Assembly (NCBI RefSeq): GCF_050947875.1
Contig: NC_134570.1
Coordinates: 230,997,265-231,061,264, forward strand
Length of the DNA stretch: 64,000 nt
DNA from: Dermacentor variabilis
Lineage: Eukaryota; Arthropoda; Arachnida; Ixodida; Ixodidae
Direction: 5' to 3'
Shown here: piece after piece, positions 32,586 to 44,774 of the stretch
How the letters are laid out: each line of letters begins with the position of its first letter
Position numbering within the stretch: the stretch's first letter is position 1
Made by a program: the position numbers and the translations under genes
Notes under the pieces: generated by a model
Database searches by the model: none
What the model was told of the DNA's origin: nothing
Seen by the model: the letters and a program-made list of their open reading frames with translations, nothing else

Positions 32586-32668
32586 CTATGTGTGGGAGCA
32601 TCTGGACGTGGGCTATGTGCAAGGAATGTGCGACCTCGTCGCTCCCCTGCTGGTCATTTTTGACGACG
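32586..32668 (+). CDS. SGSM1/2: SGSM-like RabGAP, exon D (TBC domain, glutamine finger)
   Basis: Internal exon, 83 nt: 1 nt closes the split Thr codon from exon C, then 27 codons, and 1 nt is carried over. Acceptor gtgcattgcag; donor GTATGT. It encodes [20 protein letters not shown] followed by LLVIFDD, nearly identical by recall to vertebrate SGSM2. YVQG holds the glutamine finger of TBC GAPs, which with the Arg of exon C completes the dual-finger active site. Both phases agree with neighbouring exons, so splicing C-D-E is well supported. Confidence 0.96.
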
Positions 32669-35075
32669 GTATGTTGAGCAACACGACTGTGGAGATGTAA
32701 TGATGACCGGATAGCCTGCGCAGTTGAGGGGAGTTCGTTGTAATAATTGATCATTTCAATCGCTTAGCATACCAAAGCATACAATTGGCCTTGGAAATGC
32801 GACCGCCGCAGCCGGCATTAGAACCTGCGTCTTAGCAGCAGGAAACCGTAGCCACCATTCCGCTGTCATGTGTGCTCGAATACATCGGTGGCTTCACGCT
32901 TTCTGCAACAGCATGACAGGCGCTGTACATGTGCACTCGAACCTCTTTATAATGAAGTTGAAGGGGGAGCTGAAATTACTTTGTTATATCCCTTACTTCA
33001 ATTATATTTATTATTATCATTCACTGCAACATATGTCCAACGGTGTGCACAGTTATGAACATGGAAATAAGAAGACGGCGTTCCTGCCCGTGGAACAGCT
33101 AAGCGGTCACGCATGCGATAAAATTTGAATAAGACAACGAAAACGTATTCGGCGTGTGCAACGCACAACTTCTTTGAACCTGGTGTACCAGCCTTTAAAT
33201 TACTGCGTTCTGTTTCGTTGTGATCGCCGCTCACTTCTGATTTCTCCTTGGCTCGTCGCGGTCGAGCAGCATATGGCAGGCAATACAGCGCTCCGCTCTG
33301 CAATAGGAAAGGTAAGCGAACTTCGTTGCACCAGCTTTGCTCGGCTCGCTCGTGACCTCCGAGATTGCACATGTGCTAATGTGATCTCAGAGGCCACACT
33401 CAGCTGCGAGCCCGCGCGCCGCGTGCCATGGAGAGCGAGAAGTGAATGCACTAATCTGCGGGGCGCAGTCCCACAGTGACGCGAAGGCACGGCCTGCGCG
33501 CAACCCCAGAGGTTGCGCCAGGGAGATCTTGGAGGCCATGCCCAGCTCCACCTGCATGCTTGACCCGCCGCGCAGGGAGGCGTACAGTACAAGTGAATGC
33601 ACTAATTTTACACACCGCTGTGCATAGCCTCGTAGAGCAGCCAGGTACTCCAGTGGAGAAGGGCGATAGTGAGCCTCTGCTTGTGCGCAGCTACGCGCAG
33701 CTGTGACAATCACTAGTGTTGCTCCACTGCAGATTTGACATGGGAGTTGCTGCGGGAAACGAGTGCCGAACTCCACGAAATGTGATATCCTCGGTGCGCA
33801 ACGGTCGGGTATTTTTCGGTTTCGGAGAAAGATCTAATTCGTTATATGCATTAGCTAAGACTTTCACATCGTTAAAACGAGGTTTAAGTACAAGGGTCCC
33901 TTTGGGTATTTGAAAGCTAATTTCATATACATCATTAAATCCTTTATTTTGGGTATCCAGTTTCGTTATAACGAGGTTCGAGTCTATTATTTTAGTTTTA
34001 TTCAACACCATTACATTCATTTTAACCATTACACACTACTAATACCAATAATGTTACGCCATGGCATATGCGCAGATGGTACCATGCATATGCGGTACCA
34101 TACCTCGTGTGATAAGCTATACGCCTATCTTGAAACCATACCTTACAATGACCTTCCCTCGCCAGACGAGTTTTCGTCCGGCCCTTGACTGCATTAGCCC
34201 ATGAATGTTTCTGCATTATGCATTGTTAGTTTGCGTTATAACTGTAATAGACTTACGAGTTACGAAAAGTCTTTGTTTTCATTACATTCTTGCTTATGTT
34301 ATTTTTGTGTATATACAAATAAGGTGTCCACTTGTGAACAGTGCCGTTTTGTATACCTATGGTGCTTACAACCACTTGTGCAAATGGCTTACGCTGATAG
34401 CTATAAAACAGCAAGAATCTTGTCGTGGTGGCTGAGTGGTCATCGTCGTCAGCTGCTAAGCACAGGGTCTTGTGAGCTGTTTTCAGCCGAGCATGCCATG
34501 ATGCAGATAGAACACAAAATGCACGGGTGATGTGTAGTGGGCTTTGATTAACTCCAGGAGGTCACACAATTAGTCCGGGGCCTTTTCTTAAGGTTCTTAT
34601 CAAAACGCACACGAACTTTGAGATATTTATGATGCATCTATATGATCAAAATAATGATATGGGCTGCAGCTACAAGAGAAGCAGTCATACTTGATGACAA
34701 ATGCCTTGTTTTGCTATCCGAAAGTAATTGTTGAAGAGATACATCTATACTTGAATATGTACTGAAATCGTGTATTAATTATAGGTAGGGCTTGTATCTC
34801 ATCTTTTGAGATATGTATGATCTTTTGGCTCAAGGTTCAATTTCCTTGCAGATGAAATCATACTTTATTGTAATCATAATCCTCATTACAAATATTTTAA
34901 GGGAAGGGTAGAAGTGAATGGCACATTAGTAAGACCAGTGGGGATTGCATGACTGCTTCAGCAGTCTGAAACATGAACTGCCTTTGAAGCCGCTGCTTTG
35001 CAGCAGACAAGATGCTATACCTAGTTTTAGTTACAATATACGTCTGTGTGTATGTGTGTGTGTCTGCATGTGCAG
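32669..35075 (+). other. Intron D-E, 2.4 kb
   Basis: GTATGT donor; acceptor in a TG-rich tract ending catgtgcag. It contains the imperfect tandem repeat at 33370-33610 and a possible degenerate tRNA-like SINE head near 34422-34470 (TGGCTGAGTGG A-box-like string). No other gene. Confidence 0.5.
33370..33610. repeat. Imperfect tandem duplication, ~150 bp period
   Basis: 'agtgaatgcactaat' occurs at 33441 and 33592. The preceding sequence 'gatct..gaggcca..c.cagctgc...gcccgc...gccgcg' is also repeated. The copies are strongly diverged. CpG-rich, no coding call. Confidence 0.65.
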
Positions 35076-35185
35076 AGATGCTGACTTACAGCTGCTTTTG
35101 TGAGCTGATGAAGCGAATGGCAGCTAACTTTCCTCATGGGGGTGCCATGGACCACCACTTCGCCAACATGCGCTCACTCATCCAG
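35076..35185 (+). CDS. SGSM1/2: SGSM-like RabGAP, exon E (TBC domain), GC donor
   Basis: Internal exon, 110 nt: 2 nt close a Glu codon split with exon D, then 36 codons ending on a codon boundary. It encodes [20 protein letters not shown] and onward through [16 protein letters not shown], a TBC-core block conserved in SGSM1/2. The last codon is CAG followed by GCAAGT, a GC-AG intron donor that otherwise fits the consensus. The alternative GT four bases on would add 4 nt and shift the frame, whereas exon F starts exactly in frame with [10 protein letters not shown], the expected continuation. So the GC donor is well supported. Confidence 0.95.
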
Positions 35186-35828
35186 GCAAGTTGCCCGTAC
35201 TCAGCTGAGGGCTACCACCTAGATGATCCTCTTGTTGCTCTGCTTTACATTCAGTGAAGGTCAGCGGGAATGCATGCTAGCCTGATAATTGTGGAAGAGT
35301 TAGAACTCACAAGCTGTTAAAGAAAGCCTTTCAATATTCTGGTGAACATTAAGCTAGACAGAATTTTAGGCTAAAAACTAAGTGTGTCATCCCTGCTACA
35401 CATAATGCTTGTGGTGATTGCATTGCATGAACAAGTCAGCATTCCTGTGTGGACAAAACATTCCGCATGCCCGATACTGCCATTCACAGAATGAACAAGT
35501 GCTTGCAGGAACCGCTCTTGATGTTCAAATGACAGTTGATGCCCAAAAAGCAGCAGATATAGCTTAAGCTTAACATAATAATTATCGAGCGTAAAAAACA
35601 AACGCAGCACGAAGCATATTTAAGTGTGCACCAACTAGGCCCTCGGCAAGTCTTTTTAAAACTTATTTTATTTGCATGCCATCCTTCAACCATACACATA
35701 TACACCCACTGCCACTGAAGTATTCGGTCTATCCTCATATGTAGCATGCACGTACAGTTCTCACGGAATGTAATGCGACAAAGAGCAGTTAGTAGAACCT
35801 TGCAATGTGCAAAGTAATCGAGAGTATG

Positions 35829-36066
35829 TACCTAGTGGTGGGCGGCGCAACCCGGAGGAAGGACAAAAGGAAGTGGACAAAGTGGACGATTTTAGTGGCA
35901 AGAGACGCTGGCACCCTTTCACCACTTGTCCGCGTCTCTTCATCACATGATCCCATTCTTTGTATACTTAATCACTTGTTTGAAAAAGTTAACCAGTTCT
36001 TAGTGTGCGCTCGTATTTTCCACCTCCTTTTGTCCTTCATCCGGGTTGCACTGCCCACTCCTAGGA
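35829..36066. repeat. Foldback element with ~46 bp inverted arms
   Basis: The left arm (35829-35876) contains 'caacccggaggaaggacaaa' and the right arm (36022-36066) its reverse complement 'tttgtccttcatccgggttg'; both are flanked by 'gtgggc' / 'gcccac'. The loop is about 145 bp. No open frame. A small foldback MITE or paired transposon terminus. Confidence 0.85.
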
Positions 36067-36589
36067 GCATGCTCAGTCACCAACTCGCTGTGTTACTCGA
36101 GAGTACCATGCCATGTCGCTAGGAATCTGGTCTGCAAAGGTTATGCGGACTCCGATCTAAGTGTAACACGAACTGCAGCCGGTGGAAGCGAAAGTATGCG
36201 CATTAGTTAGCCCTAAATTGGCGCGTTTCATTCTTCGAGCCCCTTTTCGAGCGAGTTTCTGGCAGGGTTCATCAAACGCCGTCTGTTGTTCGGCCGAACT
36301 CATGACGCACGGCCCATTCCTGCTGCCGTTCCTCTTCAACTGAGCCTGCTCTTCGCCTAAACGAACCAAATGCGGCCTCCCTTGCCGGGCCTGAACTGGC
36401 GGGAAACAGCGTGCGTGAGGCGAGCGAACACGCGATCACACCGTTTCCTACATCCTCCTCCTCCTCCTCCTCCTACTGAGGGGGACACACATCTGTGATT
36501 GGCTGGCGCCGTTGTGTTCCGTCTACTTCATGCAAATAAAACCCCGCTTTAGAGGGTGCACATGATGAACCGACAGTGGCTGGATCGGC

Positions 36590-36660
36590 TAGCGTAGTAG
36601 TCTCGCAAGCCGGAGGTCGGTAGTTCGAATCCGCAGCCCCAGAAGAAATTTTCATTATCG
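36590..36660 (+). mobile_element. Degenerate tRNA-derived fragment (SINE head?)
   Basis: A B-box-like GGTAGTTCGAATCC sits at about 36627 with an A-box-like TGGCTGGATCGG upstream and a partial GGCTG/CAGCC acceptor pairing. The T stem and lower acceptor pairs do not form, so it is not a functional tRNA. It probably is the head of a SINE family different from the Ruka-like one. Confidence 0.35.
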
Positions 36661-37134
36661 CGGGGCTTGGGTTTCTTCGTACGGCAACACCGATGCCAAC
36701 ACAAGTGGGACAACACAAGCTTCGCTTGAGGAAGTGCTGTTCTTTCTCCGAGCGCAAATAAAAACAAATGCACGCAGTGAAGCCTGCTGTGTTTATGTGT
36801 GTTGTATATTTGCCCTCCAATATAAGCAAATAGTATGCAGATGAACTAGCGGAAGAGAAAGATCTAGAAAGTCGACTATTCAGTTAATTTTTATTCGAAA
36901 GCCCCTTTCTGCTGACGTGGGCACTTAACCAATTGGGCCCGAGTTGGCTTTTGCTCTCAGACACGAACCTTTGTTGTCGTTCCGACTGGCAAAAGTCGAA
37001 CAGTGAATTGCTGTTGGAAACAACTGTCGATTGGAACAGCTTCTGTTAAGCATGAGTCACCGTCTTACATGGCTGAGGATCTGTGTTTTGTTGATGCCAT
37101 TGTTGGGTACTGTAGTTACGTGTCCGTTGCTTGT

Positions 37135-37430
37135 CACGGTGAGATTAAAGAAAGGCAGTTTTCCAAAGCAATGATGGCAACAGCAAAGTATTAGATTACT
37201 TAATTATGTAAGGCTTGTAGTTTTGAGGCCAGTATAAATTACTGCAAACATTCAGTCACTAACCAAACGCATGCACAAAGACACACATGAACAGAGTTCA
37301 CTCGATCACAGCGAGCACTCGCGGTCAGAAAGCTAATTCGGTGAAGAGCCCCAGAGGCATGGAGCGTGAATGCTTGCCCAAAAGGGAACGTTCCGCGCGG
37401 CCGATTCGTGCACTATTTCAAGTGCGCCGT
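37135..37430 (+). repeat. Diverged MITE-like repeat copy
   Basis: It shares 'aaaggcagtttt.c.aagcaatgat.gcaacagcaaagtattaga' with the repeat family (compare 23300-23345). It also shares 'catgaacag.gttcactcgatcac.gcgagcactcgc' (compare 27643-27680). Confidence 0.55.
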
Positions 37431-39727
37431 GCCTTCAGAACCCAAAAGTCCGTGACAAGGCGTATTGTTGGGTAAGTTGGTTCATGATATAAAATACATT
37501 TAAAGAACGCAGAAAAAGGACAGGGACATGAGAGGTTCGGTGATACTCGCGAAAGTTCAAGAAGAAGCTCTCCCTTGTGGGAGCTGTTACGCAGAGTAGA
37601 TCGGTAAACGCGTGAACGACGGAGCAGGACAACGCACTGTGTCACTAGAAAACAAACTGTATGCGCGCATCTGCCTGCGCACTGTGAGAGCTGCGAGTGC
37701 GTGCTATTGTATGATTAAATAAAGATTTGAGGATATTAAGTTCAAGCAAGGACCCTGGCGCGTGAGCTTTTGAAGGCCTTATATTTCATCATGTAATGGG
37801 TGGCGATTGCAGTGACAGATTTCTCAAGTGAGGAAGCTGAAAATAGGTTGCTTGAAATGGAAAAATGACGAGGTCTTTAGTTTCAAAAAAGCCCCGCTCG
37901 AGTGGTTTCTTGTAATCACACCTGGTGGCGTTTGTTTTCGCCGCATACGCAGACTATAAGCTGACCTTTTACTGATTCCTGTCTTTTCAATGTCTCTTTT
38001 TTTAACTCTTCAAATTTATTCCATGTCCGGGCTTCGTTCAAGAGATCTTAGGATGTCTATCAACAACTATGTATGGGCATGTTTTTCGCGACAAAAATGA
38101 ATCGTTCGGCTTCCGGGGGTTTCTTGCATACTCAGCATTCGCCCTGGCAGAGGCAGTACAATCACGTGACCTCCAACGCGACAGACAGGGCGCCTATCCG
38201 CTCTGTGGCCTGGGTCGTATGGCCGGCATGCGACGTCGCAGCCTCGACAGCAGCAGAATGATGGGCGGCGGCGGCAGGAGCGTGCCTTGGGTGCCCGTAT
38301 AATGGCCATCTCAGTAAGAGACGCAGGCCCAAAGTAAACGTTATGAAGGCAATTCAAAGGAGAGCAAACTCAGGCATGTAAAATATGAACATCTTTACTA
38401 CAATCTCAATAAACATGCCCAGACACTATGATTTCTTGTCTTTCAACTATGACCCTACAAGGAGAATTTGCTAGACCGAGTATGGTAAATCACAAGTGGC
38501 CAAGCTGTCCATCATTGGAAAATTGCTGGAAGCCAAGCGTAATCTGGCACTTGGCTGGAGTGACAAGCCTACAATTGACCAAGCAGATGAAGGAAATGCC
38601 TAATGATTGGAAATGCCTGTAGCCATGGCTCGTCCTACAGTGGAACACTATGCAACAGCCAAGTAAATTCCTGCTATGGGAGCAAAGCATTCTTGGTCGA
38701 AGCAATTTATATCACTCTGTTTTAGTGTTCGTGTAAAATTTTGGCTACTATTTAAAGCCGCCTCACAAGTCGTGGGCAACGGTGCCTAATGTACAAGGTG
38801 TCCACAGGTAATGTTATTGCGCAGTGGAATATAGTTCCGGCCGCAACTCTCCGAATATTGCCGGGATTTGTTTTGCTTGCTACATGACTTGCGCATCCAC
38901 ATGACTTGCGCATGCGCGCTGTATACCGTGAATTACTGTGATGGTTGCCGCCGGTCACCGTAGTAGCCACCGTAATTACGCAGCAACATGGCAACGCCCA
39001 TGCAGTGCAAACCATCCGCTTCGATCGCGGTTTGCTCTTGTTTATTTCTGTTCGCTCGGACAGCAAGAAATAAGTGGTAAAATCCGTCATCGCTTAGTCT
39101 CATCTTATGTTCAGGACAAAGCATTATGCATGTTTGGTAGTAATCATTGAGATAAAGTGCTTGTTCTGACGCTGCTAGGACTACATAAAGGTCGCCGAGC
39201 CGTACAAATGGTTTGATATTCAGTTAGCAGATGATGCCACAGCGTTAGAACTGCTGACGTGTTAACTTGAAACGCTATAAATGCCTAATCATTAACTGCA
39301 TCATTAGTTTACTTTAATTAATGATGCAGCGTGTGTCAGCAGTTACAGGGACATTTGCCCTTACTACTGGATGAAGAGACTGCGAGGAACTGCTGAGTAA
39401 GCGTAGAGATGTAGCAAGAACATGCTATTGCATTCATGTAAACGCTGCTTATGTTTACCATGCCAAAACATTTGTTGCGTCAATCAATCCGTCGTGGAGC
39501 ATTTATTGACAGGATGGCAAGCAGACGCTGAGCAGACGGCGCTGCGCGGGGAAACACAGCTCTACGGCCATTCGGCGTTCCTATTGGCTAAGCGGGCGTG
39601 CAGCTTCCACAATGCTGCAAATTATCTGCGAGATGTATTATAGCAAGGAACCCTGTAAATGAAGCCGAATGTGAAAGCACGAAAAGTATGAATGTGGCTT
39701 GTCAGATAGCATTATGGCTAGTGCCAA

Positions 39728-39733
39728 TAATAT

Positions 39734-39772
<39 letters not shown>

Positions 39773-41080
39773 TACATACTGCAGCCCGTTAGGGCTATGG
39801 CAGGAGTAGGTGTACATGCGAGGAAAACTGATTATGATGTGCAGAAACAAGAACATAGAAATATAAAAATGTGAAGGAACTATACATCAGCAATAGCATT
39901 TAAAATTTGAGAAATGGGTAACAAACGAACTTCGGCAGCTAACAAGTTCCACTGTTTAATCATGCGGGGGAAAAACTGTATTTGAAAGTGTTAGTGCGTG
40001 AATGGAGTGGTCTGATATTAGAGCCATGATAAGCTCTAGTTATGTCGGGCAAGCAGGCACTAAAATGGAGGGATCTGATAGGTGACAAAGAGAGTTCTTA
40101 TCAGAATAGAAAATCTTCAGAGATTCTATGTGCCGCCGTCTAGAAAGAAACTGGAGGTTTAATTCCGCAAGAGCAGCTGACGGTGAAAAGTCTCGGTCGA
40201 AGCGACGGTAAACAAAACGAATAGCCTTCCTCTGGACCGACTCAATGCAATTAATTTCATATTGTTTAAATGGTTCCATACGGAGGAAGCATATTCTAAA
40301 ATTGGGTGAATCAGTGTTTTGTATGGTACTAATTTAGTGTCCCTCGGATCAGCAGACAACGTCCGGTGGATGTAACTAAGTTTTTTTAACGCTTTACTAC
40401 TAGTGTAATCTATATGTTTAGACCAAGACAAGGTGGGTGTAAAAATGACGCCTTAATATTTGTATTGAAAAAATCGTGTTAGTAGTACATCGTTGCATAT
40501 ATAATCATAACATACGGGCATGTGTCTGTTAGTGAAAGACATAACAGTTTTATCAAAATTTATGCTCATTCTTCAAGTAGCACACCAGTCACAAAATGAA
40601 ACAAAGGCACCTTTAAGGCGCTGATGATCAGCGAGTGAGTCAACTGGGCAGTACATAACACAGTCATCTGCATAGAGGCGTATTTTTGAAGTAACATGGT
40701 CTGGAAGGTCGTTAATAAGCAATAAGAATAGTAGAGGGCCAAGTACGGATCCCTGTGGGACTCCTGAGGTGACGTCGACTGCAGACGAATCCGCAGAATC
40801 ATAGCATACGAATTGGGAACGCAAAGAAAGGAAACTGGAAATCTAAGACACTAACTGAGTGTTATTTAGAATATTATGGAGCTTCAAAAGCAATTTAGAG
40901 TGTAGTACTGTGCCGACAGCTTTGCTAAAGTCAATGAAAATAGTGTAGACCTTTATATATAGACCCTTACATAAACAGAGTACCTGATGGTAAGTGCATT
41001 GATAACAAGTTTCAAAATCTGATAGCTTGATTGAATGCAGTGCATTTACACATAACATAGTCACCTAATGCTTAAACTCA
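39728..41080 (-). mobile_element. Non-LTR retrotransposon 3' half, minus strand
   Basis: Minus-strand RT blocks in order: IFIDFSKAVGTV (about 40940), [20 protein letters not shown] (about 40775-40715) and [11 protein letters not shown] (YADD active site, about 40680). They continue with MSWSKHIDYTSSKALKKLSY (about 40431) and NCIESVQRKAIRFVYRRFDR (about 40260). It ends in a TAAA/AAATA tail (39772-39728). Stops and frameshifts separate the pieces. The order fits the CR1/L2/Jockey side of LINEs without RNase H. Same family as 1605-2160, judged by tail and 3' UTR. 5' truncated. Confidence 0.85.
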
Positions 41081-42775
41081 GATTCTGGTCGACCTGAGGC
41101 TTCAGTCGTTCCATAATAAAAGTTAGTCTCACAATTTGTAGCCATGCTCCTATCACCTGCACTCTGGTTCTGATGCTATGGACACTTTGTTCTTGTTGAC
41201 TTCATGCTCTTAACACCACAAAACTGACAATGAGGAGACAGAAGAAGCGTCCAGAAGAAAAATCTTGGGCGTCACTTGAGCATACTTCCAAACCTGTATG
41301 ACCTGTGTGTGTTATTCACTTCAACTAATGTAGAATGGAATGTATTCAGTTCTAAAGCGACGACGACCATGAATTGGTATGTGTGTTGGTATGGGCGCAT
41401 TGGTATGCGAACCTAAAGAAGAATTCAGCGCCGGTAGATAGGGAAGAAAAGAAACGTAGACACCATGGGAAGCCAGCTTGAACAGTTTCCTGTCGGGGAG
41501 ACACATACTGTTGAAGTTAGCGCATCACGGTGTCTGCGTATCCCTCTTGTCCTTCTGCCGGCGCTAAAATATTATCTAAGACAACAAAGAACACATTTCC
41601 GGCATATATTTGATGTGGCATTTCTCGGTGATGGCGCGTATTTTTTTCTGTTGTCCAGTGAGCGCACATTAGTTCCGGTGGAAGAGGATTCCACAGGCGG
41701 ATGCGGGTTACAAATGGCATTAATTTCGATTAGAAAACCATGGAAACGTCTCTTTTGTCGAACAAATACCAAGTGTCCCACGTGACTTTAGCCAACGTGC
41801 ACTTCGGGGGCCAGGCTTCACGGGGGCGGCGAGGGAAGGCTGCAGTGCGCTCCTCGTACGTGAATCGTTTCGACGGCGTCAATGCGTTGTGTCGCTATGC
41901 TGGTTAAATGCCGACGCATTACCGCTGGCATACATCGCGAGATGGGTTATTCTGCCGCAGGTTTTCTTGTATTTCACCTGATCACATAACCATATAATTA
42001 ATTATTAGATAATCAACTTCTGAAATGATTTATTGTAGCGCGGAAATGTCAGTGAGAAAATTGTAGACCATGCTGAAAAATTCCCAATCCAGCATTCTAT
42101 TGTTCAATGCGTGCTACATATTTCTTTCCACACCTGAAAGGAAGCCACACAAAATTGTTGCCGCCCGACTGGTCACGTGCAACTTTTACACGAGACACGT
42201 GTTTACGTGGGACACGTGGTATAAGCGTTGATTGTTGTTGCAACACGGGTTGCACTGCAACGGAGCATCCTTTGGAGCCAGCATGTATTTAGATGCCATG
42301 TCAGCACACATAACAAGGGAAATACTCATTTAGTAGCTGCAGTTACACGAACTCTTTTTTTGTAACTACACCTGGGGATTGGAATCAACTCACGGAAGAA
42401 ATATTGGATATAACTGATAAGTCTTTCATTATTGTAACCTGTTACGTTTCATTTTTGCGTACACTAATTTTTGCATTACTTGTGCCATTAGATCTTGTAT
42501 TCGGCGTTTCAATTATCGCACACTCTTATTTGCCCACGTCTGCATCAAGACTTCGTGGACTTCGTGTATGTCCATCCCTTTGCAGTAATGCCGCTACGGC
42601 GATGCAGGAATCTTGTAAATAAAAAAATTACACGAGCGTAATCCAACTTTAGCGTGATCTGCAACGCCACAGTTTAATTCTTATCACGTAGGCCGTGCAG
42701 GCTCCACTTTGCAACAGTTCTGAACCGAATGGATTCGGTGGCTACTTACATTTCATCCACACCTTTCTCACACAG

Positions 42776-42872
42776 ATTCTGGACGCAGAGGTGTTCGAGC
42801 TGATGCACCAGAATGGAGACTACACACACTTCTACTTTTGCTATCGATGGTTTCTTCTGGACTTCAAGCGAG
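42776..42872 (+). CDS. SGSM1/2: SGSM-like RabGAP, exon F (TBC domain)
   Basis: Internal exon, 97 nt, phase 0 in and phase 1 out. Acceptor ctttctcacacag; donor GTGAGC. It encodes [20 protein letters not shown] followed by [12 protein letters not shown], one of the most conserved SGSM1/2 blocks. The family next has a Glu-Leu and a VWE-containing stretch ending the TBC domain; no matching exon was found before 64000, so at least 21 kb of intron follows. The 3' end of a LINE lies only about 70 bp downstream of this donor. Confidence 0.96.
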
Positions 42873-42939
42873 GTGAGCCTTTTCTCACCTGCATTGCAGT
42901 GGCATGCGCCGCTGTCCTCGCGCATCATGCACTTCTTTG

Positions 42940-44045
42940 AATTCAATTTTTCCATTCAATTTTATTTTCCTTCGTACGAGAAGACAAGACAAAAAGTTAA
43001 CAGAGCTTGACGGAGGTCCTCCCCCTATAGCAATAGAGCAGGAGCAAAAGTACAGTGCTTGTATAGAGTACATAAACACAATAGAAATGGTCCTACAAAT
43101 TACTACATACATAAAAGAAAAAGATCCGCACCTATGCTGTTAATTTTGCAAAACAGTTTAGATACAAATTTAGCAGTTTACTTTTGGAATATAACAACGC
43201 ATAAAATTTTGCGAAATTAGGAAGAATGAATAACTAGAAACTTAAGTTGCAGGTAGATTTATAGGTACAAGGAAACCTCTATTGGCAGTACATTTTAATG
43301 AAATTCCTGGCATGGCAAGTAGTATCAAAGTTATCGTCATTTAATGTATCCGCCAAGGATGGTAAGGTGTACAGTATGGATTATGGATTGCTTATCATAA
43401 TTCGTTCGCGATATTGCAACAATAATTTTTTCTTTGGGCCTTGTTGGTCTTGCGTGCACATTTTCCTGTAATTAAACAGTGAAATAGTTACATTGTAATT
43501 ATTCTTTAAGAAGTATTTGTAACTTAAGAGCAATCTAAAATCATTCTGACATCGCGAGCTGTGTCTGTTATATTATTTACATATAGCAGGCACAGAAGCT
43601 GTCTCAGTACTGTTCTGCCCTGTGGAACACCTGCACGTATTTGTAATAAGGATGAAGCGTTGTCAGTGCTTACGTACTGCTTTACTTGGGAGATGAGATT
43701 TCAAACGCTCATGCGGGATCCCCCGGACACCGTATTTTCTAGTTTATGAAGAAACTCTAATGATTAATCAGGTCAGAAGCCTTTGAAAAATCTACATTAA
43801 TACTGGCAATTAGTCCTCTGATTCGCAACACTGTTAAAATAACTTCTTTATGCATCAACAGTGCTGTTTCACTATCAACTGATGCTGTAAATCATATAGT
43901 AAGTTATGCCTGTTGAAGTGTGATAAGAGTTCGACATGGATAACTTTCACTATACCCTTGGAAAAGACAAGCAATAATGAAATCGCACGGCAGTTGCTAA
44001 ACGCGTTCTTGTCGCCGTGCTTATATATAGGAATTACTCGTTAAT
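42940..44045 (-). mobile_element. Degenerate CR1-type LINE, minus strand
   Basis: Reading from 44045 leftward gives VIPIYKHGDKNAFSNCRAIS, then LLLVFSKGIVKVIH and FNRHNLLYDLQH. These are RT blocks equivalent to VIPVFKKGTKN...YRPIS in the element at 52480. Later pieces suggest NVDFSKAS and a GVPQG-like region near 43620. It is riddled with stops. The 3' part holds a GGGGGAGGACCTCC block (43010-43030) and an AATAAAATTGAA tail (about 42945), like the 3' end at 56600-56706. Confidence 0.75.
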
Positions 44046-44774
44046 AATTTATTAAGTGAATGCCAACAGCAAGCTACATTTCCTTTTTTTTTTTTGCTGT
44101 GGTGCGAGGTTGTTTAAAGCTTTTCTTTGTTTCCATAAATGGGCTAGCTATCTCTTTCTCTGGCCTTTAGTACAGATGGTAAAGTATATTTTGCTTAACA
44201 CATTAGCTGGCAAGTTGTTACAGAAGAAAAATAATCCATCTTTATATTGTGCAACGTACCCATTCCTTGCGAAGGACAGTCTCATTTTCTCTAATTTTAT
44301 TTTCAAAGCCAATTGCATTGAGGGCCCATAGCTCCATTATGTCGGTTACAGTGAGGCAAACACAGACTCAACACTTGATGTAGAGACGAACTTTGAACCT
44401 TTTTGTTTTTAGGAGTTCTGGTAGCTTGCGAGCAGCTAGACGGCCGCTAGCTAGCTCCGGTCCTGATAGGACGTCACGTGGGATGGAATCCCAAGACAAG
44501 TCGAAGGAAATCGAACGCCACGGTGGTGGAGAGGCGGCCAAACGGCGCCGCTTCACCAGTGTGGCTCCCGAGTTGCCGCCGCTTTGCGTCAGGTGGCCAC
44601 AGGGGCCCGTGTCTGCGCCCCGCTTGAGAAAGTACGTGGCCGGTGGCGGGCGTTCGCGAGCATTCGAGCTGTGCATTCGCGTCTTTCGAGAAAGGGCTCG
44701 GCATCGTAGTGCCGTGCACCAGACAGATTTTCGATCACACTGAATCCAGGGAAAACACGGGGATGGCGGGAGAT

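Larger units (their letters stand above)
35186..42775 (+). other. Intron E-F, 7.6 kb, GC-AG type
   Basis: Starts GCAAGT and ends ctcacacag. Contains a foldback (35829-36066), a tRNA-like fragment (36590-36660), a MITE-like copy (37135-37430) and a minus-strand LINE (39728-41080). Stretches 37431-39727 and 41081-42775 show no recognisable gene. Open frames on both strands at 41320-41790 match nothing I know. Confidence 0.6.

Noticed and set aside
36590..36660. Functional tRNA gene
   Set aside because: The B-box-like string is present but the T stem and part of the acceptor stem do not pair. A SINE-type relic is likelier.
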